This document shows, one piece after another, positions 21,729 through 34,186 of a stretch of DNA of 64,000 bases (the first letter of the stretch is position 1; each line of letters begins with the position of its first letter). The notes below the pieces were generated by a model that worked only from the letters and a program-made list of their open reading frames with translations, was not told the DNA's origin and made no database searches. The position numbers were made by a program, and so were the translations under genes. Source of the stretch: Areca catechu (lineage: Eukaryota; Streptophyta; Magnoliopsida; Arecales; Arecaceae); contig CM038053.1 in NCBI GenBank assembly GCA_021397845.1, positions 89,527,157 through 89,591,156 of the forward strand. The letters run 5' to 3'.

Positions 21729-22321
21729 TGATGGGGACTGAAAGTCTATTTTATTTTATTTTATTTGAGCCCATTAGTCCTGTGTCACTATAGTCAAAGT
21801 TAGCCAATTGAGTCCTATAATAAAGTGAGACAACTGAGTCCAGTTGAGTCCACTTAATCAGGTCCAGTCATTTTTAGTTTAGTTAAGTTCGGTTGAGTCC
21901 ATTCAAGTTATGTTCAAGAGGAGAGTTCGTAGCTAGGAGATTAACCAGCCCCCCCCCAACCAGAGCTATCCCTCATGCACCTGGGCCCTTTCATGCCGCC
22001 AAGCCCGCATGAGAGAGCTCCAGTCCAAGACAAAGGCCCATAGTTGACCAAGTCCAACTTGGTTTCTTGACCCAAAAGTTAGGTTTTCTTAGCCCTTAAC
22101 TCATATACCCAGTGTTGAATTTATAAATACCACCCCTCCCCTCTTGTATGAAGTATCTTTTTTCTCATGAATACAACATAAAATTGAAAGTTATTTTGTC
22201 TAAGTTTTTTCTCCGGATTGGAGTGGGTGCGACACCCGTGTTCCCTATTCTTGAGTCCTAGCCCAAATCCCTTGGTGACTTCCATGCTCGCTAGCGATCC
22301 CCCGATTCCTGTCCCGCATCA
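21729..22321 (+). repeat. 3' LTR of B
   Basis: Begins TGATGGGGACTG and ends CCCGCATCA. It is followed by the TSD and then by host sequence without a PBS. Confidence 0.92.
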
Positions 22322-22732
22322 CTCCTCTTCGAAGCTAGAATTGTCCTCATACCGAGGAAAAGGGATGGAAGGCCTGATGTTTTCCAAGCCCATCAAGTTG
22401 TAGAAGCGGAAGGCCTTGTCCCTATGATCCTGGAGCCCCCGATGGTAGGAGTCCAGGACTGCCTCAACAACCTTTTCTTTGAAGGCCGACGATGCCATGA
22501 ATTTGGCAACAGCCTACGCCGCCTCCTTCTTGGCCTCCTCCACAACTTTAGCCTTCGCCTCCTCCAACTGGGCCTCCAGCACCCGTACCCTCCTCTCTAG
22601 GCGGGTCACGTCCATGGGCTAGAGGTCATCATCGTCACCCCAGTGAGCCTTCTCACTAGGCTTGCCTTCTGCTTTGGATCCGGCGGCCCTCTTCTGGTCC
22701 ATCTCTCGGAGTTTCACCATGCAGAACTTCAT
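22322..22732 (-). pseudogene. F antisense ORF c: coiled-coil protein, interrupted by B and S
   Basis: The minus-strand frame from ATG 22732 begins MKFCMVKLREMDQKRAAG and contains heptad-rich RLERRVRVLEAQLEEAKAKVVEEAKKEAA, then FMASSAFKEKVVEAVLDSY..GL.D and an acidic end. The frame continues into 19922-19839, beyond element B, and to about 16610, beyond element S, with an ELESEAEG tail. Two stops are present. The layout fits the antisense ORF that several Tat elements carry between pol and 3' LTR, often annotated as a putative gypsy-type transposon protein. Its role is unknown. Confidence 0.65.
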
Positions 22733-23311
22733 TTTCGTTGTGTACTAAGGAGGAGGAAAAGACTTTCGAAATGTGATCTGCTCCTTTGATACCTTGATAG
22801 CTTTCAAAAAGGGCGAAGATGGGTCCTATTTAATGATACTTCATGCCCAAGAATGCCCGTAGAGGACGTGCCCCACGCTTTTCCCCAAACTAACCGGAGG
22901 GTGCCACATGTTGAAACGATGCATCGAAACTCGAGCGATCGCTCTGGTGATAATATGGTCACCAATAATTACTCTCGGAGATAGAAGCCAGCGGCGCTTT
23001 GAATCTGGAGCAACCTCTCTCGGGCAGTTACGATATTAATGGCCATTTTAGGGAAAGGAGAGCTTGGCAGCACCCAGAACACACGGGAGCATGGCCGCAC
23101 AAATACTAGTGCAGTTGGCATTGGCAATGGCGAATGTACTCGATGATCCACAACCAACGGCCAATCACAGGAGGACATTTGTCCCCTGCATGGCCATTGA
23201 TCTAGAGGAAATGATTATAACAGGTGGTTGACTCCGGTCAAACTATGACAAATCCCAGCCTGAAAGGCCACCCAAGTTCCTTTCGAACCGATCGACTACA
23301 CCAAAGGAATC
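22733..23311. other. F sequence upstream of antisense ORF c; no gene seen
   Basis: About 580 bases without a convincing ORF or repeat. It could carry the promoter of the antisense ORF, but no TATA box stands out. It ends at the TSD of element I. Confidence 0.5.
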
Positions 23312-24776
23312 TGTTGCCTAGGTGGCTTCCCAAGAGGGGGGTGAATTGGGATTAAAAACTTTTGCAAGTATGTGCACTTTGAAATTCTTTTAGTATAGAA
23401 GTGAAGTGTGCAAAGCGGAAGTAAATAAGTTGAAGCAGTAAAATAATAAAGCACAATCACAAATGCAAAGAAATAGAGTTGTTCGGAGAAGTCGGCTCCT
23501 ACGTCCACTACCCAAGGGCCACTTGGAATTTCCACTATATCCCCCAACTAGAATACAGTTGAATTATTTTACTAAGCTCACAATCCAAACCTATACACTT
23601 TGGTTTTACCGGATTACCAAAGAAACCCTAAATTCCTTTAGTTTTACACGGGATCACCAAGAAAATCAAAACACTTGGTTTTAAACCGGGAAAACCAAGA
23701 ACCCAACTTAGATTTTACAAGGTTCACCTAAAAACCTTTAACTCTCTATTAAGACACAGCCCTTTGCTGTTCTTAGAGAGTAAACAAAGATAAAGATAAT
23801 GTAATCAAGCAACTACAACAAACAAGTTTTTTTGGTATTGTTGATGTAGATCAAGATGAAATCAAGCCTTGAGTGCTCTTCAATGCTTTTCAATGCTGCT
23901 ACTTACCTTCTTTAATGAGTGGATTCAATGATGGAGTAGAGTTGGTGAAGCTTTGAATCTGACTTGAATGCTCTTTGAGGTAGGTAGTTGAGTGACATGA
24001 AGGCTCTTTGATTTCTCAAGAAAATTCAACAATAAATCTCTAATCATTTTTTTAATCCGTCAAAAATAATCCTCTTTATAGTTTTCCATGAGATATGGCC
24101 ATTGTAGGGCCTTGAAATTCGTGAAATGGCCATTGGAGATGAATTAGGGTTCAAATTTCAATTTCAGCAACTAGCCATTGGAGTGCAGAAACGGCTCCAC
24201 GAGCCAGCTCGAGCTACAAGAGTCGGCTTGAAGTCTCAGATAGGCCAAAAACAAACTTTTGTGGGAGCCTGCTCTTCAAGCTGGAGTCGGCTCTTGCCTT
24301 CTAGCTTTCAGTCAAGTCAAAACATACATACCTAGAGTCGGCTCTTGGACTAGGAGTCGGCTCTAGTTCTCAGAACTTCAAAAAATATATTTCTGGAAGT
24401 GTCGTCTCTTGGACTGGGAGTCGGCTCTTGGTTCTAAAACTTTGAAACTTTCTCCGTGCCATGCCACCATGAGTCGGCTCTTGCAAGTCTTTAAAAATTG
24501 CTTCAAGCTTCTCCAAAATTTTCAACATTGAATCAACTAGAAGTTAATATACATACTCTATCAATTTTTATAATTTTAAGCCCATTTTACATGATTACAA
24601 CATTCATAAGTTAGGGCTTTTACAAACTCAATTTAATTACCCTTAAGTAAATTTGAAAACCATTTTAAACAAAGGTAACCAATTCCTGCAAAATTTCTTA
24701 AACAATTTGAGAAGAGTTAGTATCAAATACATGCTCCAATGTTTTGTGATTACCGAAATCATTCCAGGGGTCAACA
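23312..24776 (-). repeat. 3' LTR of I
   Basis: Plus-strand edges are TGTTGCCTAGGTGG at 23312 and GGGGTCAACA at 24776. The purine tract AAAAAGGTGAAG (minus strand) abuts it at about 24779-24790. It holds five or more copies of the word GAGTCGGCTCT between 24280 and 24490. Confidence 0.92.
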
Positions 24777-25541
24777 ATCTTCACCTTTTTGATGATGACA
24801 AAACACTGGGCATGACTAAAAAATTTAAAAGCACTTTAGAATTATAGTATTTTCAAGTCTGTGTATCTTATAGGTTAAGTATTAGTGTACCATTACAATG
24901 TGCCATAATGTATCAAATGTATAGAATGGAATACCAAATATCATGTGTATCAAGTGTATTGAAACATGATGTATCATATGTATCATAACATAATGTATCA
25001 AGGGTATTAACTACACAATGCGTATCGAAACATATGGAATTTTCAAACTTTTGAAGTAAACTTAAGTTTCATCAAATTTCTAAGAATCAAACATTCATTC
25101 TATCAAAGTTTCATAACATTCATTATCCATATAGCATTTGTAAACAATTCTTGAGAAATTTTCATGAATCAATATAGATTTCTAAGAAATTTTCATGAAT
25201 CAACATAGCTTTCATGAATTTCTAAGAAATTTCCATGAATCAACATAGCTTCCATGAATCAATATAGCATTTTCTTTTTCATGCCACACATAGTCTCCAT
25301 TCTCCCCCTTTTTGTCATCAACAAAAGGTATATGAGAAATGGACATTCAATCATAACATTAATTCATTCATAATACTAATTCAAGTGAATATGTATCATA
25401 ACAAGTGAAGTATATATATATGAAATAAGCCAATACATAGCATATGTGATACTTTACAAATGTGCCACGGCACGACATAATAGTATTACACAATCAGAAT
25501 ACAACAAAATAAAGTCTTAAAAAACAAGGATAAACCTAAAC
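24777..25541 (-). other. I 3' untranslated region with short repeats and a second polypurine tract
   Basis: No ORF. TGTATCA-type words recur at 24900-25020. A word of about 33 bp with the core AAATTT(T/C)CATGAATCAA(T/C)ATAG is repeated three to four times at 25150-25270. At about 25301-25313 the minus strand reads AAAAAGGGGGAGA, the polypurine motif that Sireviruses repeat upstream of the 3' LTR. Confidence 0.65.
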
Positions 25542-27176
25542 TCAGAATGAAGGGCTAGGATCACTATCAGGTTCTTCCTCATCAGAGGAGGAACCAACCT
25601 CTAGGATACCTGGACTAGGTTTGAACTTGGGGAACCTAGGACGGAGATCCCTAATCCTAGTCCTAGTAGGCGTAGAAGTCCTAGTCGCTTTAGTTTTAGG
25701 TTTAACTTTGGTTTTTGATTCTGATGAAATAAGGATAGGTGTAGGTCTAGCAGTAGGTGGATCAACAAATAAGGACAAAGTGCTTGTGGACGAAAGCATC
25801 TGAGTAGCCGGAGTCACTACAACATCAGCAGATCCAGCAGCCTCCATACTATCCTGAGGCTCACCAACAACAGGTGTGGTGTGATAAGGTGCATCAGTGT
25901 AATGTGTCGCCTGTCCCTGCTCCGCATGAGTGCCAGTACCAGTCCCAGTGCCCATGCCAGTTGCTGTGCCAGTCGCTATGGAAGTAGAAGGTGCATGCTG
26001 GCTGGCCATAGATAGCTGTCTCAGTAAAGCCATAATATCATGAAAACCTTGCTGCATCTCGGACTGAAGTGAACTAATCCTCCTGTCATTGTCAGTCCTG
26101 AGACAAGAAATCTCCTCCAAGACTCTCTGAAGACTATCATCAGTATCATGTCTAGCAGTAGTAGGAGTCCTGACTGGTGAGTAAGGTCAAGCAGGAGCTG
26201 GCTCGGATGGTCCAGCCTCATCAGTCTATGCCATAGTCTCCTGACCATGTCCCTAAGCAGCCTGTGCATCATCATCTGAATCCTCTGAATGAGCTGCAAG
26301 AACATCTGATGTCTTTCTAATCCAATTTCCATCAACTTTAATAAATCTCATTCTGGTCAGGGATTTCACTGTGTACTTATTGGTGTGTAGCAATAGACGG
26401 CAGTCCTCTCCAGTAAGGTCAACATAAGCATCCTAGAATAGTAATGTAAACATCATCCCATAAGGCAAACAGGCTCGTGCCCTACGTACTGCCTCTCTCA
26501 TCTGAGAAATCATAATAAATGGAAGGTTGAGGGGCTCTCTCTCAATTAGTCGCCTCATGAATATAAGATCTCTCTCACTAACCCAATCGAATCTCCCCGT
26601 CTGGGATAAGAAAATCCTGCTAATGATATTGTGCAACAGCCTCATCTCCAATTAGAGCTGATTTGCACTTACATGTACAATGCCCTTCACATTAAATCTC
26701 CCCAGAATGAGTCTAAGTGTCTTCATCTTCTCCTTCATAACTAAATAGCATTCTCCTTCTTTAGGTATATTCAGTAAATTTGAAAGCCTCTGCTCACTTT
26801 ATTCTATGAATTTCCATTTCACTCTTCCATCCAAATGAAAAGCTCCCAGTGACATGCTCTCAAAAAATTGACGAACCAGATTAGAATAAGTTGGAACATT
26901 TAATTGACAAAAATCCTTCCAACACTGTTTTTCAAGCCAAACACCAATACTTAACTATTCTTGTTTTAGAAAACTGAAATCGATGAACCTACCAGGGGTA
27001 ACCTGTAGATTTCCCATACGAATAACTTGCCGGGGTGCATGAACTTCTAGCTCTTGCTCAATCGGCTGATCCTCTTGCAGAATCGAAGTGCCCAGTCACC
27101 TCTTGGTCCTCCATTCTTTAGCCACAGACCGAACTACTCTCTTTGCTTTCTTTGCCATAGCCTTGCGAGGAGCCAT
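25542..27176 (-). pseudogene. I envelope-like ORF, broken
   Basis: The start chosen is ATG 27176 (MAPRKAMAKKAKRVVRS), basic and 350 bases after the end of RNase H. Downstream pieces in shifting frames include LIEREPLNLPFIMISQM and LTGEDCRLLLHTNKYTVKSL. The last open frame (26120-25542) has a helical ISCLRTDNDRRISSLQSEM segment, a Gly/Thr repeat and an acidic C-terminus. The order basic start, conserved middle and coiled coil fits the extra ORF of Sireviruses, related to the Transposase_32 / putative plant transposon protein family. Stops and frameshifts, for example near 27095 and 26430, make it inactive. Calling it an envelope protein is convention; no membrane segment is evident. Confidence 0.7.
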
Positions 27177-27559
27177 TTTGTAATGATTAAAGTTTTGAAG
27201 AGGTTTGAGAGGGTTTTTGGAGAGTTTCCTATAGTGGAGTGAGGAGTTGGCTAAGATGAAATGGTCAAAACCTAGAAAACACAATGAATAGAAAATATGG
27301 AAACCCAACTTAAAAAGCTTCGGCCCACCATTCGGCTCGCCAAGAGCCCTGAGAACTCTAGTCGGCTCGAGCAAAAATTCAAACTAAAGGTCAGAAAAGG
27401 TCAAACTCAGTTTCTAAAGGTTTCTAAAGTCTAAACTAGGTTATCCTATGCTCTAAAGAAAAATTTGAAATTTCTAGATAATTTTTCCTTAATTTTCAAA
27501 AATTAGGTCAAATAGGTCTAAAATGGGTCACATAGCCCTAATTCTCCGCTAATTTTCTC

Positions 27560-28240
27560 CAATCTATCTTGACTTAATGGTTTAGTAAAAATGTCCGCTA
27601 GTTGGTCTTCAATAGGTACAAATTCTAGTTCAACAACATTATTTAAAACATGATCACGAATAAAATGATGTTGAATTTCAATGTGCTTAGTTTGTGAGTA
27701 TTGAATTGGATTTTTTGATAAATTAATAGCACTAGTATTGTCATATTTAATAAGAATTTTGGATTGGACAACACCTTAATCTTCTAGTTGTTGCTTGATC
27801 CATAACACTTGAGCACAACAGCTCCTAACAACTACATATTCTGCCTCAGCAGTAGATAGAGCTATAGAGTTTTGTTTTGCGATAGTGCCAAGAAATCAAG
27901 TTAACACCTAGAAATTGACAAGTGCCACTTGTGCTCTTTCTATCTATTTTACATCCTCCATAATAAGCATCAGAATAACTAATTAACTTCAATGATGTGT
28001 GCTTAGAATACCACAAACCTATATTACAGGTGCTTTTCAGATATTTAATAATTCTTTTAACAGCTATGATGTGTGATTCATTAGGATTTGATTGAAAACA
28101 TGCACACATACGAACACTAAATAATATAACAGGTCTACTAGTAGTTAAATAAAGTAATGATCCGATCATACCTCGATACAATTTTTGATCAACATTTGTG
28201 CCATTCTTATCTTTGTCTAGTCTACATGCAGGACTCATTG
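27560..28240 (-). pseudogene. I RNase H, broken
   Basis: The open frame 28238-27846 reads the copia RT/RNase H junction: YRGMIGSLLYLTTSRP, then the ACFQSNP..SH..AVKRI(I)KYLK block, YSDA and CKIDRKSTSGTCQFLG. Downstream, to about 27560, homology continues through stops. The domain would degrade RNA in hybrids during reverse transcription. Confidence 0.85.
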
Positions 28241-29010
28241 GTGTTCCACATACTTTGCTTTATTCCATGCCAAATTTCTTGATTATTTATTTGATGTACT
28301 TGGCTTGGTTGATCAAAATACATTCTTTAGTTTATTTAATTTGAAGTCCAAAAAAGTAACTCAATTCGCCCATCAAGCTCTTTTCGAATTCTCCCTGTAT
28401 TAGCTTAGTAAAGTCTTGACACAAGGATTCATCAGTAGATCCTAAGATAATGTCATCAACATATATTTAAACAACTAAAATATCATTTTTCTTTCTTTGA
28501 ATAAATAGTGTGGTGTCAACACTGCCTCTTACAAATTCATTTGCAATTAAAATTTACTTAGTCTATCTTACCAGGATCTAGGTGCCTATTTCAGACCATA
28601 TAAAGCTTTATTCAATTTGAAAACATGATTCGGGAAAGTGTGATCGATAAAACCAGGAGGTTGCTCAACAAAAACTTCTTCAGATAAAAACCATTCAAAA
28701 ATGCACTCTTAATATCCATTTAAAATAATTTAAAGTTCATAAAGCATGCATAAGCTAGTAACAATCTAATGGCTTCTAATCAAGCTACTGGTGCATAAGT
28801 TTCATCAAAATCTATTCCTTCTTCTTGATTATACCCTTGTGCCTAAGTTTCATAAAAAACTAGCCTTATTTCTAATTGCATTTCCATCTTCATCTCGTTT
28901 ATTTCCATAAACCAACTTAGTGCCTATAACAGGATGATCATTGGGTCTTTCTACAAAGGTCCAAATATTATTTCTCCTAAATTGGTTTAATTCATCATGC
29001 ATTGCTAACA
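28241..29010 (-). pseudogene. I reverse transcriptase, broken
   Basis: Recognisable copia RT blocks include ELNQFRRNNIWTFVERP near 28960, a VYGNKRDEDGNAIRNKA stretch near 28890, and the catalytic YVDD at 28452-28463, which is intact although an in-frame stop precedes it. Several further stops occur. Confidence 0.85.
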
Positions 29011-29244
29011 TCCAATTAGGATCAATTTTGGCTTCTTCTATATCATGTGGTTCTACATGAGAAACAAAAGCAATTAAATCATGTGCATCTCTATGTATAG
29101 ATCTAGTTTTAACACCTTGAGATGGGTCTCCTATAATTAATTCTTTAGGGTGTGATTGTACATACCTCTATTCTTTAGGTATATCATCATGCTTTTTACT
29201 CACCTCTTCTTCATGTGGTTCACTTGACTATTTATCTTTAAGAG

Positions 29245-29541
29245 TCAGGTCTTTAGTCCATGCTCTAATGTACCTGTATCATCATCAGCAAAATCTTCCT
29301 TTTTTGAAGATGTAATGTCAGATTCATTGAAAAGAACATAAACAGATTCTTCAACAGTTAAAGTTCTTTTATTGAAAACTCTATAGGCTTTACTATTTAA
29401 AGAATATCTAAGAAAAATAGCCTCATCGAATTTTGCATCAAATTTACCAAGATTGTCTTTTTCCATTGTTAAGAACAAAACATTTACATTCAAAAACATG
29501 AAAATATTTGATATTTGGTTTTCTATTGTTTCAAAGTTCAT
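29245..29541 (-). pseudogene. I integrase C-terminal / RT linker fragment
   Basis: A 98-residue frame containing KFDAKFDEAIFLRYS.NSKAYRVFN(K)RT..VEESV(Y)V.F(N)E, the conserved copia segment that follows the integrase core. The first 18 codons are probably not the natural beginning. Confidence 0.8.
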
Positions 29542-29599
29542 AGGTGGTTTTTCTGATAATAGGTCTAATCAAAACTCTGTTTAAAATATAGCAGGCGGT

Positions 29600-30622
29600 A
29601 TTAACAGCTTCTGTCCAAAAGTATTTTGGAAGGTTTCCTTAACAAAGTATTGTTCTGGACATCTCTTCCAAAGTACGATTCTTTCTTTCTACAACACCAT
29701 TTTATTGAGGTGTTCTAGGTGCAGAAAAGTTATGATCAATATCGTGCTTTGTGCAAAAATGATCAAAATACTGATTTTCAAATTCGGTGCCATGATCACT
29801 ATGAATTGAAATGATAGATAAGTTTTTCAAATTTGTAACTCTTTTGTAAAACTTTTTGAATACATTAAAAGTATCATTTTTATGTGCAATAAACAAAACC
29901 CATATGTATCTTGAAAAATCATCTACAATTACAAGTCTATATTTCATACCACCTAGGTTGGTAGTCCTAGTAGGTCCAAATAGGTCCATGTGAAGTAGCT
30001 CTAAGGGTCTAGAAGTTGAAACAATGTTTTTGGATTTAAAACTCCCCCTCACTTGTTTTCCTAATTGACATGCATCACAAACATAATCAAAATTAACTCT
30101 AAACTTTGGCAAATCTTTAAAATTAAGTTTAGCTATTGTGTCCATACTAGCATAACCAAGTCGTCTATGCCATAGTAAACTTGATTCCTTGCTCTTGTCA
30201 TTCATTGCTACAAGACTTTTATTACTTGACATAGCTAGATCATTAAGATCTACCACATAAATGTTACCAAGTCTGTGTCCAATGAATTTAGTACTAGAGT
30301 TAAGTAGATCAACTACTATGCATATTGATGACTTGAAGAATACATTAAAACCAATGTCACATAGCTGACTAATACTCAAAAGATTATGCTTTATTTTTTT
30401 TACAAGTAATACATTTTCAATAAATGTAGGAGTAATTTTGATTTTACCAATACCGATTATCCTTCCTTTTCTATTGTCACCAAATGTTACCATTCCACTA
30501 TCCTTCTGTTCTAGGGTGAAGAATTGATCAGCATCACCCGTCATGTGTCTTGAACAGCCGCTATCCAAATACCATATTTTCTTTACGCTTGTGGCTGCAA
30601 GACATCCCTGCAAAACAATCAT
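29600..30622 (-). pseudogene. I protease and integrase
   Basis: Protease: IWYLDSGCSRHMTGD near 30540-30580, with catalytic Asp-Ser-Gly. GAG-pre-integrase zinc region: LLWHRRLGYASM with the later CDACQLGKQ (H..H..C..C). Integrase core: Asp in LHMDLFGPT (near 29990), Asp in SIHSDHGTEFEN (near 29790), and the Glu of VVERKN just past a stop at 29702. Most of the frame is open over 306 codons, the best preserved part of I. Integrase inserts the DNA copy into the host chromosome. Confidence 0.88.
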
Positions 30623-30732
30623 TTAATAAATTTAGGTACCCATGCTCTCTTGGGTCATTGCAACTTAGTGGAAATGGTTCCTTTTGGAACCCAAACTTTC
30701 TTAATTTTATTTTTGCCATTGTATTTCAAATG

Positions 30733-32251
30733 TCATTCAAATGCTTTATGACCAATATTATTACATGCATAGCATACAATTTTTGAATTTGAATAAAAAC
30801 CACGAGATGATGCAAATTTAGGTCTAACATGTTTTGAACTAATGAACTTAGGAGCATATGAAGTAGAAGTTGAAGATTTGTTTGAAATAGAGCCTTTATA
30901 ACCAATCCTAAATTTACTATTTGTTTCTTTTTGATCCTTTAAAATTAATTCAAGTTTGTTAGAACTTAGGGTTAATTTTTCAACTAAGGGTTTCAATTTT
31001 TGAACTTCTTTCTTTAGGTCATCATTTTCATTTTTCAAAACCTTATTTTTCTCAAAAAGCTCTTCTTTTTCAACTTGAACATTCTTAAGTGTTTCACAAA
31101 CCAAATTTAATTCTCTTTGAAAGATTTTGTTTCTTTCACCAAATTCATTTTTGTCTTTTTAAAAACATCATATTGATTTTTTAAATCTCTCATTTTTAAA
31201 CCAGCTTTTTTGTATTCTATCAATAGTTCACAAAAAGCATTATGCAATTCATCATAAGTAAATTCTAAATTAGGTTCAGAAGTACTTACCTCATCCTCCA
31301 AACCCATAAGATAGATTTATGCCATTTTTGTTGTCTCTTCATCCTCTTCAGTGGATGTAGTTTCATTACTATCACTCCAAGCAGCTAGCATTGCCTTCTT
31401 CTTCTTTTTTTGAGAATATCTTTTTCTTCCCTTCAAGACAATCAGGATGGTTGTGTCTTGGCTCCTGCATCCGTAGTAGATAGGTACTTGATCTTTATCT
31501 TTCTCTTTATCTTTTTCTTTATCTTTTTCCTTTTCTTTTCCAAAGTCACCTTTTCTATAATGCTTTCTCCATCTGTTTATTTTTTTCTGCCCATAAATCT
31601 TTTAAATTTCCTCATGACTAGGGCGATTTCATCATTTCCAAGATCATCATCATCTGATGAATCAGATTCTTCATTCTTATCTTTCTTAGTAGCTTTAAAT
31701 GCATTGGCCTTCTTTCTTTTTGTATCTTTTTTAGTCTTTTGTTGCATAACCAATTCATGTGTGATCGAGGATCCAAGTAGTTCATCTAGTGGCAGTGTAT
31801 TTTGGTCCTTTACTTCTTGAATTGCTGTCACTTTGGCTTCCCACTTATCTGGCAAAGATCTTAATACCTTTTGTACAAGATCAGCATTATAATAAGTTCT
31901 ACCCAGACTCTTGAGATCATTTATGATATCAGTAAAATGAGTATACATAGCAGATATAGTCTCACTAGGATCCATCTTAAACAGCTCATAATTATGCACA
32001 AGTAGATTGATTTTTGATGTCTTAACTTGGGAAGTGCCTTCGTGTGTGATTTCCAATTTGTCCCAAATTTTTTTAGCAGAATTGCAAGTTGAAATTCTGT
32101 TAAAATCATTTGGATCCAAAGCACAATACAATAAATTTATTGCTTTGGCATTCAATTCAGCTAATTTCATATCATTTTCATACCAATAATCTTCTGGTTT
32201 GGGAACCTCTACATCATTAACTTTAATTATGGGTGTGTGAGGTCCTTTCAT
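30733..32251 (-). pseudogene. I gag, broken
   Basis: The start chosen is ATG 32251 (MKGPHTPIIKVN), about 180 bases after the PBS. Residues 1-225 form the copia gag core (KIWDKLEITHEGT..VKTSKI..LVHNYELFKM, then LRSLPDKWEAKVTAI). A Lys/Asp/Ser-rich part follows. After stops at 31577 and 31308, coiled-coil frames (31307-31107 and 31104-30733) lead to a zinc knuckle beginning CYACNNIGHKAFE. The long coiled coil is typical of Sirevirus gag. Confidence 0.85.
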
Positions 32252-32428
32252 GATGATTTTTCATAAGTGAAAGTCTACGGCTTGAATGTATATCTTCATT
32301 CTTGCCTTCCAATAAGTGTAATTAATTCCTGTGAAAAGTGGAGGTCTATTTATGAATTGACCTTCAGCTAATGAAGTGCTCATAGGATGTGCCATGTGTC
32401 TTTACTCTAACTAACTTTCAGAGACTCT

Positions 32429-32440
32429 GCTCTGATACCA
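32429..32440 (-). promoter_or_regulatory. Primer-binding site of I
   Basis: Minus-strand TGGTATCAGAGC, two bases inside the 5' LTR end; initiator tRNA-Met type. Confidence 0.9.
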
Positions 32441-32442
32441 CT

Positions 32443-33913
32443 TGTTGCCCAGGTGGCATTCCAAGAGGGGGGTGAATTGGGATTAAAAACTTTTGCAAGT
32501 ATGTGCACTTTAAATTCTTTTAGTGTAGAAGTGAAGTGTGCAAAATGGAAGTAAATAAGTTGAAGGAGTAAAATAATGAATGCACAATCACAAATATAAA
32601 GAAATAGAGTGGTTCAAAGAAACCGACTCCTACGTCCACTACCTAAGGACTACATGGGATTTCCACTATATCCCCCAACTGGAATATAGTTGGATTGTTT
32701 TACTAGGCTCACAATCCAAACCTATACACTTTGGTTTTACCAGGATCACCAAAGAAACCCTAACTTTCTTTGGTTTTACACGGGATCACCAAAGAAAACC
32801 CAAATACTTGGTTTTAAATCGGGAAAACCAAGAACCCAACTTAGGTTTCACAAGGCTTACCTAAAAACCTTTAACTCTCTCTTAAGACACAGCCACTTGC
32901 TATTCTTAAAGAGTAAACAAAGATAAAGACAATGTAATCAAGCAACTACAACAAACCAAGTTTGTTTTGGTGTTGCCGATGTAGATCAAGATGAAGTCAA
33001 GCCTTGAGTGCCCTTCAATGCTCTTCAATGCTGCTTCTTCCCTTCTTTAATGAGTGGATTCAATGATGGAGTAGAGTTGGTGAAGCTTTGAATATAACTT
33101 GAATGCTCTTTGAGGTAGGTAGTTGAGTGACTTGAAGGCTCTTTGATTTCTCAAGAAAATTCAATAATAAATCTCTAATCATTTTTCTAATCCTTCAAAA
33201 ATAATCCCCTTTATAGTTTTCCATAACATATGGCCATTGTAGGGCCTTGGAATTCGTGAAATGGTCTTTGAAGATGAATTGGGGTTCAAATTTCAATTTC
33301 AGCAACTAGCCATTGGAGTGCAAAAAACAGCTCCATGAGCCGGCTCGAGCTCCACGAGACGGCTCGAAGTCTCAAACAGGCCAAAAACAAACTTCTGTGG
33401 GAGCCAGCTCTTCAAGCTGGACTCAGCTCTTGCCTTCTAGCTTTCAGTCAAGTCAAAACATACATACCTATAGTCGGCTCTTGCACTACGAGTCAGCTCT
33501 AGTTTTCAGAACTTCAAAAAAATATTTCTAGAAGAGTTGGCTCTTGGACTGGGAGTCGGCTCTTGGTTCTAAAACTTTAAAACATTCACCGTGCCGTGCC
33601 ACCATGAGTCGGCTCTTGCAAGTCTTTAAAAATTGCTTCAAGCTTCTCCAAAAATCTTCAACATTGAATCAACTAGAAGCTAATCTACATACTTTATCAA
33701 ATTTTCATAATTTTAAGCCCATTTTATATGATTACAGCATTCATAAGTTACGGCTATTACAAACTCAATTGAATTACCCTTAAATAAATTTGAAAACCAT
33801 TTTAAACAAAGGTAACCAATTCTTGCAAAACTTCTTAAACAATTTGAGAAGAGTTAGTATCAAATACCTGCTGCAATATTTTGTGATCATCAAAATTATT
33901 TCAGGGGTCAACA
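32443..33913 (-). repeat. 5' LTR of I
   Basis: Plus-strand edges are TGTTGCCCAGGTGG at 32443 and GGGGTCAACA at 33913. Minus-strand CTATAAAGGGG (near 33210) is a candidate TATA box. Confidence 0.92.
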
Positions 33914-34186
33914 GAATCAAAAATGATTCGACAACACTACGACCTCACTTCAGAGTCAGCCTTCGACCAAGGCCGAAAACATGAACTCCGAACCCCTCAC
34001 CTTAGTTGGCCACTATCGAGCATCGAATCAGTCTTCTACATACCGATCAAAAAATGATCGACTCAAAAGAGGCTAATTCAAAGAGAGTTAGTGATTCACT
34101 TCAAAGAAGAAAATCCTCATTTTAGAAAGAAGCAATATAGCTGGCCAAGAAAGAAAGAAAAATAACATTTTTTATCTTCAATCAAC

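Larger units (their letters stand above)
19928..22321 (+). mobile_element. Element B: complete 2.4-kb non-autonomous LTR retrotransposon
   Basis: Perfect TSD ctcct (19923-19927 and 22322-22326). The LTRs (578 and 593 bp) flank a 1223-bp interior with a PBS at the left and a purine-rich tract at the right. The interior has no gag or pol similarity that I can see. It belongs to the same family as element A and shares its termini with S. It interrupts antisense ORF c of F. Confidence 0.93.
23312..33913 (-). mobile_element. Element I: Sirevirus-type Ty1/copia retrotransposon with envelope-like ORF
   Basis: Perfect TSD gaatc (23307-23311 and 33914-33918). The LTRs (1465 and 1471 bp) begin TGTTGACCCC and end GGCAACA on the minus strand. 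Minus-strand order is PBS, gag, protease, integrase, RT, RNase H, then an extra ORF and a long 3' untranslated region. Integrase before RT defines Ty1/copia. The coiled-coil gag, extra downstream ORF and length define Sireviruses. The LTRs show about 18 differences in the first ~190 bp, so this is an old copy, and all genes are broken. Confidence 0.93.

Noticed and set aside
32580..32926. Frames with FGFTRITKETL-like repeats in the I LTR
   Set aside because: They are LTR sequence with a short repeated word; the 3' LTR copy (23463-23684) is not open in the same way.
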